Source: Propionibacteriaceae bacterium (GTDB taxonomy: Bacteria > Actinomycetota > Actinomycetes > Propionibacteriales > Propionibacteriaceae). From it: DNA of 5,731 nucleotides. This document shows, one piece after another, positions 1 through 5,349 of this stretch (the first letter of the stretch is position 1; every line of letters begins with the position of its first letter). Location: assembly GCA_024636075.1 (NCBI GenBank), contig JAGXHS010000066.1, positions 1-5,731 on the forward strand, written 5' to 3'. The translations under genes were made by a program, and so were the position numbers. Under the pieces are notes generated by a model. It was given only the letters and a program-made list of their open reading frames with translations. It was not told the DNA's origin and did no database searches.

Positions 1-691
1 ACGCGCCGACCGCCAGCGACACCAGATTCCGTCGATCGCGATCGTCGGGTACACCAATGCCGGCAAATCCTCGCTGTTGAACAGGTTGACCGGAGCCGGT
101 GTCCTCGTCGAGGACGCCTTGTTCGCAACCCTGGACCCGACGACGCGACGATCCACCACCTCTGACGGCCGCGTGTTCACGCTCACCGACACAGTTGGTT
201 TCGTTCGTCACCTGCCCCACGATCTGGTGGAAGCGTTCGCGTCCACTCTGGAGGAAACCGGCGACGCTGATCTGTTGCTGCACGTAGTGGACGGATCCGA
301 CGCTGATCCGCTGGGTCAGATCCACGCAGTGCGCACGGTCCTCAACGACATTGGCGCGGGCGAGGTGCCCGAATTGCTGGTGATCAACAAGATCGATGCG
401 GCCGATGGCGACACCTTGACCACGCTGCGGAGCCAGTATCCCGAGGCGGTGTTCGTCTCGGCCCGTACCGGCAGGGGTATGGCTGGGTTGAGCGAGGTGA
501 TGGAATCGCGACTGCCGCAGCCGGACGTCGAGGTGAAGGCCCTGGTGCCTTACGAGCGCGGCGACCTGGTGGATCGAATCCATCGATTTGGTCGATTGAC
601 GACCCTTGAACACACAGCCGAGGGAACGCTGATCGTGGCGCGACTGCATCCCGATCTGGCCGCCGAGCTGAAGCCGTTCAATCAGGGCTGA
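1..691 (+). CDS. hflX: GTPase HflX, C-terminal part (5' end outside window)
   Basis: HflX is a GTPase of the Obg-HflX superfamily. It binds the 50S subunit and splits or rescues stalled 70S ribosomes. The reading frame is open from base 2 with no start, so the N-terminal HflX domain and linker helices lie outside the window. The 229 visible residues hold the whole G domain in order: G1 GYTNAGKS (visible residues 16-23), the G2 loop in LFATLDPTTR (41-49), G3 DTVGF (63-67), G4 NKID (129-132) and G5 SARTG (153-157). A short C-terminal domain follows and ends in LKPFNQG. The LFATLDPTTR and DTVGF versions of these motifs are typical of HflX rather than Era or Obg. All GTPase motifs are intact. The stop lies 22 bases before dinG on the same strand, so read-through into dinG is possible. 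Family assignment is very secure. Confidence 0.96.
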   Translation, partial: RADRQRHQIPSIAIVGYTNAGKSSLLNRLTGAGVLVEDALFATLDPTTRRSTTSDGRVFTLTDTVGFVRHLPHDLVEAFASTLEETGDADLLLHVVDGSDADPLGQIHAVRTVLNDIGAGEVPELLVINKIDAADGDTLTTLRSQYPEAVFVSARTGRGMAGLSEVMESRLPQPDVEVKALVPYERGDLVDRIHRFGRLTTLEHTAEGTLIVARLHPDLAAELKPFNQG

Positions 692-701
692 GCCTGACCG
701 A

Positions 702-707
702 TACAGT
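702..707 (+). promoter_or_regulatory. possible -10 element for leaderless dinG transcription
   Basis: TACAGT matches the actinobacterial TANNNT -10 pattern and ends exactly 6 bases before the ATG at 714. A transcript starting there would begin at or beside the start codon. No good -35 is seen at 17 bases upstream; TTCAAT at 677-682 is 19 bases away. The same -10-to-ATG distance is seen at lexA in this window. The element is a guess from spacing, as dinG could also be read through from hflX. Confidence 0.3.
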
Positions 708-713
708 GTGGCG

Positions 714-2723
714 ATGGCCCAACCCACCCACAGCGAGGTACTTGCTGCCGCCGTGTCGCAGTTGGGAGGCGCGGAGCGCACTGGGCAGGTGGCGATGGCG
801 GACGCCGTCGCGGAAGCCTTCGAATCCGGGGTGCACTTGATGGTGCAGGCCGGCACCGGCACCGGCAAGTCGCTGGGCTATCTGGCGCCGATCATGGTGC
901 GCAGCGCAGCGGGGGAGAGGGTGGTCATCGCCACCGCGACGCTGGCTTTGCAGGCCCAGTTGGCGAACACCGACATTCCCGTCGCGCTGGATGCTGCGGA
1001 TGCCGTGCTCGGCACTCGCCCTTCGCACGCCATTCTCAAGGGGCGATCCAACTACGCGTGTCTGCTCCGGGTGCGTGATGGTGTTCCCGATGATCAACAG
1101 ACACTGCTGAGTGGCGAGGAACTCGCCCGCACGGCACGCCGTGCGGGCGCGGACGAGGCGTCCGTGTTGGGCAGCGAAGTCCTGATGTTGCGGGAATGGG
1201 CCGAGGACCAGCTCGCCGCAGCTGAACTGTCGGATCGCGACGATGCACCCACGCACACACCTCGAGCATGGAGTCAGGTGTCGGTTCCGGTGCGGGAGTG
1301 TCTCGGTGCGCAACGCTGCCCCTACGGGCAGGAGTGCTTCGTCGAACTGTCTCGGGAACGGGCGCGCCGGGCAGACATCGTGGTCACCAACCATGCACTG
1401 CTGGCGATCGATGCGATGCATGGTCACACGGCGTTGCCGGAACACGAGCTGCTGGTGATCGATGAGGCTCACGAACTGGTGTCGAGGGTCACTGGCGCAG
1501 CCAGTGCCGAACTGAGCCCGCAGATGGTGGAGCGCATTGCCAGACGGGCGATGGGCTGGCTGAGCGATGAGACGGCACTCGAGTTCCTGGAAAGCGCCGA
1601 CGTCCTGCGTACGGCTCTTGACCACGCGGCCCTGGCCCAGGTCACCTCCCAGGACGAGATGCTGCTGCACGCCTTCCAGCAGTTGCGTGACGTCTCCCGA
1701 TCGGTCATCTCCGCACTGTCCGGTGGCGGCGCAAGCAAGGACAATGGCCGGCTGCAGGCCGGATCAGCTGTCCAGGAGTTGTTCGACGTCGCCGAGCGGA
1801 TGGCGGCACTGTCGCCCGGCGACGTCGTCTACATCAGCGAACGGGATCGCTTCGGACGTCAGGCCGTGGTGTCGCCGCTGGGCGTCGCCGGTCTGATGCG
1901 AGACAGGGTCTTCGCCGACAACACCGTGGTCCTCACCTCAGCGACACTGTCCGTCGGCGGCCAGTTCGAGGCGGTGGCCCGCTCTGTCGGATTGCGCGCC
2001 GAGGAAAGGCTCCCCGACGGGGAGACCCCCTCCGAGCAGAAGGACCCCCAACCGTGGTGCGCGGTGGACGTCGGGTCACCGTTCGACTACGCCAGACAAG
2101 GCATCCTCTATGTGGCCGAGCATCTTCCGCCACCGAGCCGTGAGGGCATCTCGCAGGCTGCGCTGGACGAAGTTGCCCAACTGGTGTGGGCTGCTGGCGG
2201 GCGCACCCTTGGCCTGTTCGCGTCCCAACGTGCCGCCGAGGCCGCGGCAGCGCATCTGCGCGCCGAACTCCCCTCACTGACGGTGTTGTGTCAAGGCGAG
2301 GCCCAACTGCCTGATCTGATGCGGCGGTTTGTTGCCGACGAGTCGATCAGCCTCTTCGGGACGATCTCGCTCTGGCAGGGCGTCGATGTACCGGGTGACA
2401 CCTGCACCCAGGTGATCATCGACAAGATCCCCTTTCCGCGGCCCGACGATCCGTTGATGCAGGCCCGTCAACGGGCTGTCGCTGAAGCCGGTGGGAATGG
2501 TTTCATGGCCGTGGCTGCCACCCACGCCGGTCTCATGCTGGCCCAGGGGTCGGGGCGACTGATCAGGCGCGACACCGACCGGGGAGTGGTGGCGGTTCTC
2601 GACCCCCGGCTGAGCACAGCTCGCTACGGCTCATTCCTGCGGGCGTCCATGCCCAGCTTCTGGCTGACCAACAACCACGACACGGTGGTTCAGTCGCTGC
2701 TGCGGCTACGCGGTGCTGTCTGA
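714..2723 (+). CDS. dinG: DinG/XPD-type ATP-dependent Fe-S DNA helicase
   Basis: This is a superfamily 2 helicase of the DinG/XPD (Rad3) group. These are 5'-3' DNA helicases that unwind D-loops, R-loops and damaged replication structures. Counting from ATG 714 (669 residues), Walker A AGTGTGKS is at 46-53, motif Ia ATATLALQAQL follows, and DEAH is at 250-253. Motif III is TSATLS near 408-413, motif V GTISLWQGVDVPG is near 549-561, and motif VI QGSGRLIRR is at 611-619. Four cysteines between Walker A and DEAH (C116, C196, C202, C208) match the 4Fe-4S cluster ligands of this group, so the cluster should be intact. An in-frame GTG at 708 would add two residues (MAMAQ). ATG 714 is preferred for the -10-like spacing. 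Neither start has a clear Shine-Dalgarno sequence. The gene follows hflX by 22 bases and converges on lexA. No LexA box is seen upstream, unlike SOS-controlled E. coli dinG. The family is secure; the exact in vivo substrate is not. Confidence 0.93.
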   Translation: MAQPTHSEVLAAAVSQLGGAERTGQVAMADAVAEAFESGVHLMVQAGTGTGKSLGYLAPIMVRSAAGERVVIATATLALQAQLANTDIPVALDAADAVLGTRPSHAILKGRSNYACLLRVRDGVPDDQQTLLSGEELARTARRAGADEASVLGSEVLMLREWAEDQLAAAELSDRDDAPTHTPRAWSQVSVPVRECLGAQRCPYGQECFVELSRERARRADIVVTNHALLAIDAMHGHTALPEHELLVIDEAHELVSRVTGAASAELSPQMVERIARRAMGWLSDETALEFLESADVLRTALDHAALAQVTSQDEMLLHAFQQLRDVSRSVISALSGGGASKDNGRLQAGSAVQELFDVAERMAALSPGDVVYISERDRFGRQAVVSPLGVAGLMRDRVFADNTVVLTSATLSVGGQFEAVARSVGLRAEERLPDGETPSEQKDPQPWCAVDVGSPFDYARQGILYVAEHLPPPSREGISQAALDEVAQLVWAAGGRTLGLFASQRAAEAAAAHLRAELPSLTVLCQGEAQLPDLMRRFVADESISLFGTISLWQGVDVPGDTCTQVIIDKIPFPRPDDPLMQARQRAVAEAGGNGFMAVAATHAGLMLAQGSGRLIRRDTDRGVVAVLDPRLSTARYGSFLRASMPSFWLTNNHDTVVQSLLRLRGAV

Positions 2724-2755
2724 GCCGACTGCTTCGCCTGGGAGAGTTCAGACAG
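2716..2755. terminator. hairpin over the dinG stop codon in the dinG/lexA convergent junction
   Basis: CTGTCTGAGC (2716-2725) pairs with GTTCAGACAG (2746-2755), giving a 10-bp stem with one G-T wobble and a 20-base loop. The left arm includes the dinG stop codon. Only 45 bases separate the dinG and lexA coding ends, so one structure could serve both directions. Neither side has a T-run, so a classical intrinsic terminator is not shown, although actinobacterial terminators often lack the U-tract. The stem is directly visible; the terminator role is inferred. Confidence 0.4.
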
Positions 2756-2768
2756 GACGGAACAACAC

Positions 2769-3614
2769 TCAGATGCGACGCATCACCGCGACGACCTTGC
2801 CGAGGATGGTGGCATGGTTGCCGTCGATCGGGTCGTAGGAATCATTGTGGGGCAGCAACCAGATCTGGCCGTCTGCCCGCTTGAAGGTCTTGACCGTCGC
2901 CTCGTTGTCGAGCATGGCCGCCACGATGTCGCCGTTGTCGGCGGTCGGCTGCTGGCGCACCACCACCCAATCTCGATCACAGATAGCCGCCTCGATCATT
3001 GAGTCGCCACGCACCTCCAACATGAACAGGGTGCCCTGACCCACCAGTTGTTCGGGCAGCGCGAAGACGTCCTCGACGAGTTCCTCTGCCAGGATGGGGC
3101 CACCGGCAGCGATCCGACCCAGCATTGGCACATTGACGGCAGTGGGCTGGCCATCATTGATTCCGGTCTCGTCGAAAGACTCAGCGGGCACCTCGTACCG
3201 GACAGATTCGACGGACTGCGCTGGAGACTCGGAGGGGGTCTCGCGGGCTGTGTCGTGCTTGGCGGTCGGCATCACCACTTCCAGTGCACGGGGTCGATTG
3301 GGGTCCCTGCGCAGAAAGCCCTTCTGCTGCAACATCTTCAATTGGTGCGCAACGCTGGAAGAACTCGCCAGACCGACGGCCAGCCCCATCTCCCGGATAC
3401 TCGGCGGGTACCCGTGCGCGTCAACAGATTCCTGGATCACCTGCAGGATCCGGCGTTGCCTCAGCGTCAGGCCTTCGACATCTGACGAACCATCAGGCAG
3501 GGCAGCAACGGTCGCGGGTCCGCCCAGTGATGCCCGCACCTCGTCACCGCGGGGACGCCCCGCGCCTCGGCGTTGCTTGCCAGTAGCCGTCGTGTCGTCG
3601 GGTGTTGATGCCAT
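2769..3614 (-). CDS. lexA: LexA, SOS-response repressor and self-cleaving protease
   Basis: LexA represses DNA-damage genes and cleaves itself when stimulated by RecA filaments on single-stranded DNA. The 281-residue product has a winged-helix DNA-binding domain at about 49-103 (LTLRQRRIL to GFLRRD). An acidic, Ser-rich linker runs to about 158. The peptidase S24 domain has the Ala-Gly cleavage site at A170-G171 in GRIAAGGP, nucleophile S205 in RGDSM and general base K242 in ATVKTFKR, so self-cleavage should work. The frame stays open up to 3734, but a start there would place the LexA box inside the gene. ATG 3614 follows a good promoter and gives MASTPDD. About 48 residues precede the winged helix, including basic RRGAGRPRG. 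No Shine-Dalgarno is visible and the -10 lies 6 bases before the ATG, so the mRNA is probably leaderless. Autoregulation is expected through the box at 3646-3661. Confidence 0.97.
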   Translation of the reverse strand: MASTPDDTTATGKQRRGAGRPRGDEVRASLGGPATVAALPDGSSDVEGLTLRQRRILQVIQESVDAHGYPPSIREMGLAVGLASSSSVAHQLKMLQQKGFLRRDPNRPRALEVVMPTAKHDTARETPSESPAQSVESVRYEVPAESFDETGINDGQPTAVNVPMLGRIAAGGPILAEELVEDVFALPEQLVGQGTLFMLEVRGDSMIEAAICDRDWVVVRQQPTADNGDIVAAMLDNEATVKTFKRADGQIWLLPHNDSYDPIDGNHATILGKVVAVMRRI

Positions 3615-3620
3615 GAGAAC

Positions 3621-3649
3621 ACGGTAGGAAACCAGCAGCCATAAATCAA
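3621..3649 (-). promoter_or_regulatory. lexA promoter, predicted leaderless
   Basis: Read on the minus strand, TTGATT (3649 to 3644) is a good -35, followed by a 17-base spacer and TACCGT (3626 to 3621), a TANNNT -10. Six bases later comes the lexA ATG (3614), so transcription should begin at or next to the start codon. Four bases of the -35 lie inside the LexA box, so LexA binding would exclude RNA polymerase. The motifs and spacing are read directly; activity is inferred. Confidence 0.65.
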
Positions 3650-3661
3650 ACACCTGTTCGA
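3646..3661 (-). promoter_or_regulatory. LexA box (SOS box) of lexA
   Basis: The minus strand reads TCGAAC-AGGT-GTTTGA. One half matches the actinobacterial consensus TCGAAC-N4-GTTCGA exactly and the other has T for C. It is centred 40 bases upstream of the lexA start and overlaps the -35. This is the expected autoregulatory operator. Confidence 0.85.
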
Positions 3662-3843
3662 GTGTCGCGCACATCCGTGTCGTGTCCGCCCTGTGTGGAT
3701 GGCCCCCGTGTGGATCGTGGAGGCGCACTGCCATCCGGGTGGGCTTGTCGGAGGCTCGTCGAAGAAGTGTCAGACCCCCCTGCGAGCCTGATCAGTACTG
3801 CGAGATCCGCGAGACCGATCAGCTCGGGAGCGCGACACGCGAA
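3662..3843. other. spacer between the two LexA-controlled promoters
   Basis: These 182 bases separate the lexA operator from the first operator of the divergent gene. I see no convincing small gene, RNA or further LexA box here. The only structure noted is a weak inverted repeat, CTGATC (3788-3793) with GATCAG (3817-3822). Long minus-strand frames that cross this spacer have no recognisable domains and run through the promoters. Confidence 0.5.
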
Positions 3844-3859
3844 TCGAACAGATGTTTGA
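3844..3859 (+). promoter_or_regulatory. LexA box 1 of the ChiZ/DivS-like gene
   Basis: TCGAAC-AGAT-GTTTGA is one perfect half-site and one half-site with T for C. It sits in a longer imperfect palindrome at 3841-3862 with outer arms GAATC/GATTC. Its right half merges with the -35 TTGATT at 3856-3861. It is an inverted near-copy of the lexA box: 17 of 18 bases match from TCGAAC through GATT. Confidence 0.82.
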
Positions 3860-3884
3860 TTCAAGGCCCGCCTGGGGCTAGAGT
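3856..3884 (+). promoter_or_regulatory. promoter of the ChiZ/DivS-like SOS gene
   Basis: TTGATT (3856-3861), a 17-base spacer and TAGAGT (3879-3884) give the same -35 and the same spacing as the lexA promoter. Transcription should start near 3891, leaving a leader of about 70 bases before the ATG at 3962. LexA box 1 covers part of the -35, and box 2 covers the predicted start point. Confidence 0.65.
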
Positions 3885-3889
3885 CAATA

Positions 3890-3905
3890 TCGAACAAGTG
3901 TTCGA
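3890..3905 (+). promoter_or_regulatory. LexA box 2, perfect consensus, over the predicted transcription start
   Basis: TCGAAC-AAGT-GTTCGA has two perfect half-sites and should be the strongest LexA site in the window. It is centred 46 bases downstream of box 1, and the -10 element lies between the two boxes. Confidence 0.9.
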
Positions 3906-3948
3906 CAGCTGGTCGGCTCGCAGACTCATTCAGCAACGACCCGGCAGT

Positions 3949-3956
3949 AAGGAGGG
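3949..3956 (+). promoter_or_regulatory. strong ribosome binding site deciding the start at 3962
   Basis: AAGGAGGG is an essentially complete Shine-Dalgarno sequence, 5 bases before ATG 3962. It favours this start over the in-frame ATG at 3971. It contrasts with divergent lexA, which has no visible Shine-Dalgarno. Confidence 0.85.
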
Positions 3957-3961
3957 ACTCC

Positions 3962-4480
3962 ATGAGTACCATGACGACACCCGCAGCCACCCGTGGTCGC
4001 AGCGCGACCGGTGACGGTTCCACGGACACCACGAATGGTTGGATCGTGCAGAGCACACCGCGCGTGCGAGCCGAGCAACCGTCCGGGATGGGACGGCACG
4101 CCGCCTCCGCTGAGCCTGTCAGCTCTCCCGCGCCGGCGAGGCCGCGATCGCCTGAGCACCTGCGGCGGCCGGTGCCGCCGCGCAACCATCCGCAGTCGCC
4201 GGTGCACAAGCCGCGTGGCATCGAGCCCCCAAGCGGCTTCGGACCTCCGCTGCGGTTGGTGGCTGCCCGGTCGAGGACACGGAACCGGCAAGGTGTTGCC
4301 AGTGGTTCGGATCCAGTCGTGTTGACCGAGCGGGCTTTGCTGTTGATCCTGATCACGTTCGCCGTGATGGCTGTCAGCATCGTGGCCATCGGCGTGCAGT
4401 CATTTTTCGGTGTCAGTAATGCGCCCCTGGGTCTTGGCGAGCAGCTGGGGATGACTGCGGGGGTGCAGACGCTGAAGTGA
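3962..4480 (+). CDS. SOS-regulated single-pass membrane protein, ChiZ/DivS-like, without LysM domain
   Basis: The product has 172 residues. Residues 1-120 are hydrophilic, low-complexity and rich in Pro, Ser and Arg (for example HLRRPVPPR and LRLVAARSRTRNR), with no evident fold. One transmembrane segment follows at about 125-148 (ALLLILITFAVMAVSIVAIG). Only about 24 residues come after it, ending GVQTLK. The basic N-terminal side suggests cytoplasmic N-terminus and short external tail. Position (divergent from lexA) and two LexA boxes match mycobacterial ChiZ (Rv2719c) and Corynebacterium DivS, and recall Bacillus YneA; these are SOS-induced division inhibitors. ChiZ and YneA carry a C-terminal LysM peptidoglycan-binding domain; none is present here. 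The ORF ends cleanly before a hairpin and a convergent gene, leaving no room for a frameshifted LysM remnant. A role in delaying division is inferred from context and topology, as no catalytic motif is visible. SOS control is strongly supported. Confidence 0.85.
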   Translation: MSTMTTPAATRGRSATGDGSTDTTNGWIVQSTPRVRAEQPSGMGRHAASAEPVSSPAPARPRSPEHLRRPVPPRNHPQSPVHKPRGIEPPSGFGPPLRLVAARSRTRNRQGVASGSDPVVLTERALLLILITFAVMAVSIVAIGVQSFFGVSNAPLGLGEQLGMTAGVQTLK

Positions 4481-4484
4481 GGCA

Positions 4485-4515
4485 AGCCCGGAGCTCGTGA
4501 TCCGGACGCCGGGCT
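4485..4515 (+). terminator. candidate terminator after the ChiZ/DivS-like gene
   Basis: AGCCCGG (4485-4491) and CCGGGCT (4509-4515) form a perfect 7-bp GC-rich stem with a 17-base loop, starting 4 bases after the stop. CCGGA (4488-4492) and TCCGG (4501-4505) offer an alternative smaller stem. No strong T-run follows. The hairpin lies in the 39-base gap to the convergent RDD gene and could act in both directions. Confidence 0.5.
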
Positions 4516-4519
4516 GCTC

Positions 4520-5269
4520 TCAGCGCGGTGTTGTTTGCGATATGTCGATCACATGGGTTTTCATGATCTTGTCGGCCAGGGTCTGCCTCTCCTTGTCCCA
4601 CAGCGGGAACAGCCAACCGATGCCGCAGATCAGTGAATCGACGAAGTGCGCGAGGTTGCGGTTGATCGCTGCCGGACCGCTCACCGGCGCACCGTTGATG
4701 TCGATGATCTGCACTTTTGCAATCTTGTGTCCCGGGCCCTGTCCGTTGCTGATCAGAGTGCCCATGGTGACCGCGACGATCAGAAAGCTGATCAGGCTGA
4801 GGATGTTGCCGGTCACATTCAAGGTGGTGCTGGTCGCGGAATTACCCGGCCACAAAACATTCAGCGCCCGTGAGAGAACCAGGCTGGGCAAGAACCAGTT
4901 GATCAACCAGCTGAGTGCCCGCTTGCCGAACGAGGCCAATGGCGGTGCCACCGGCTGACCATATCCGGGCATCTGCCCGTTGCCAGCCATCTGCGAGTAC
5001 TGGCCTGATCCGTATGGGTCCTGACCATAGCCGGACTGTGCAGAGGGACCACCAACCGGTTGTTCGAATCCGCCTTGTGCAGGCTGTTGACCATAAGGCT
5101 CTCCAGCCGAGGGGGCTCCGCCGTACAACGGTGGCTGTTGGTTGTAGGGATCGGGGGACTCGCCATTCGGGGGACCCTGCTGACTCTGCGGATCCTGGGG
5201 CTGCTGGTTGCCTTCCGATGGGATGTCGTCACCGGAGTAGCCCTGCGAATTCTCGTCGTCGTTGCTCAC
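4520..5269 (-). CDS. RDD-family membrane protein with long disordered Q/G/P/Y N-terminus
   Basis: The product has 249 residues. Residues 1-110 are low-complexity, rich in Gln, Gly, Pro, Tyr and Ser with imperfect YGQ/PYG repeats, and acidic at the very start (SNDDEN). The C-terminal half is an RDD-like domain with three hydrophobic segments: about 118-140 (SWLINWFLPSLVL), 154-175 (ILSLISFLIVAVTMGTLI) and 206-224. Typical RDD features are GPGHKIAKVQIID after the second segment and WDKERQTLADKIMKTHVI at the end. The first segment keeps an Arg (R117) but lacks the usual acidic pair, so the name-giving motif is degenerate. The start is GTG 5269, supported by GGAG 5 bases upstream. RDD proteins are often of unknown function; some have been linked to ion or solute transport, so no substrate is proposed. 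The gene converges on the ChiZ/DivS-like gene and lies 80 bases downstream of a same-strand small gene. Confidence 0.85.
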   Translation of the reverse strand: MSNDDENSQGYSGDDIPSEGNQQPQDPQSQQGPPNGESPDPYNQQPPLYGGAPSAGEPYGQQPAQGGFEQPVGGPSAQSGYGQDPYGSGQYSQMAGNGQMPGYGQPVAPPLASFGKRALSWLINWFLPSLVLSRALNVLWPGNSATSTTLNVTGNILSLISFLIVAVTMGTLISNGQGPGHKIAKVQIIDINGAPVSGPAAINRNLAHFVDSLICGIGWLFPLWDKERQTLADKIMKTHVIDISQTTPR

Positions 5270-5349
5270 TTCAACTCCAAGGTGTGCGGTGTGCTGCTGA
5301 CGAGACCAGCCTAGGGCTTGACCGGTTCAGATTGCTGCAACTCGGCGGT

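Noticed and set aside
678..1670. 330-codon open frame on the minus strand opposite dinG
   Set aside because: It lies wholly antisense to conserved helicase motifs, has no recognisable domain and is the usual high-GC antisense artefact.
3048..3627. Plus-strand frames opposite lexA
   Set aside because: They are shadows of the conserved LexA coding sequence with no independent start signal or domain.
3615..3734. Upstream extension of lexA to a start at 3734
   Set aside because: The extension would encode the LexA box and the -35/-10 elements as protein, and it has no family similarity. ATG 3614 fits the promoter.
3788..3822. Inverted repeat CTGATC/GATCAG in the spacer between the SOS promoters
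   Set aside because: Only 6 bp per arm with a 23-base loop, with no link to a promoter or gene end; chance is a sufficient explanation.
3911..3941. Possible leader hairpin GGTCG/CGACC in the 5' leader of the ChiZ/DivS-like gene
   Set aside because: Five base pairs with a 21-base loop and mismatched flanks is too weak to claim a regulatory structure.
3646..4485. 279-codon minus-strand frame across the SOS control region
   Set aside because: It runs through all three LexA boxes and antisense to the Shine-Dalgarno-supported membrane gene, and shows no domain.
5308..5313. TAGGCT as a -10 for the RDD gene (minus strand)
   Set aside because: It matches TANNNT, but the base sequence 17 bases upstream (AGCAAT) is not a -35 and the 80-base gap could be cotranscribed, so support is too thin for a feature.
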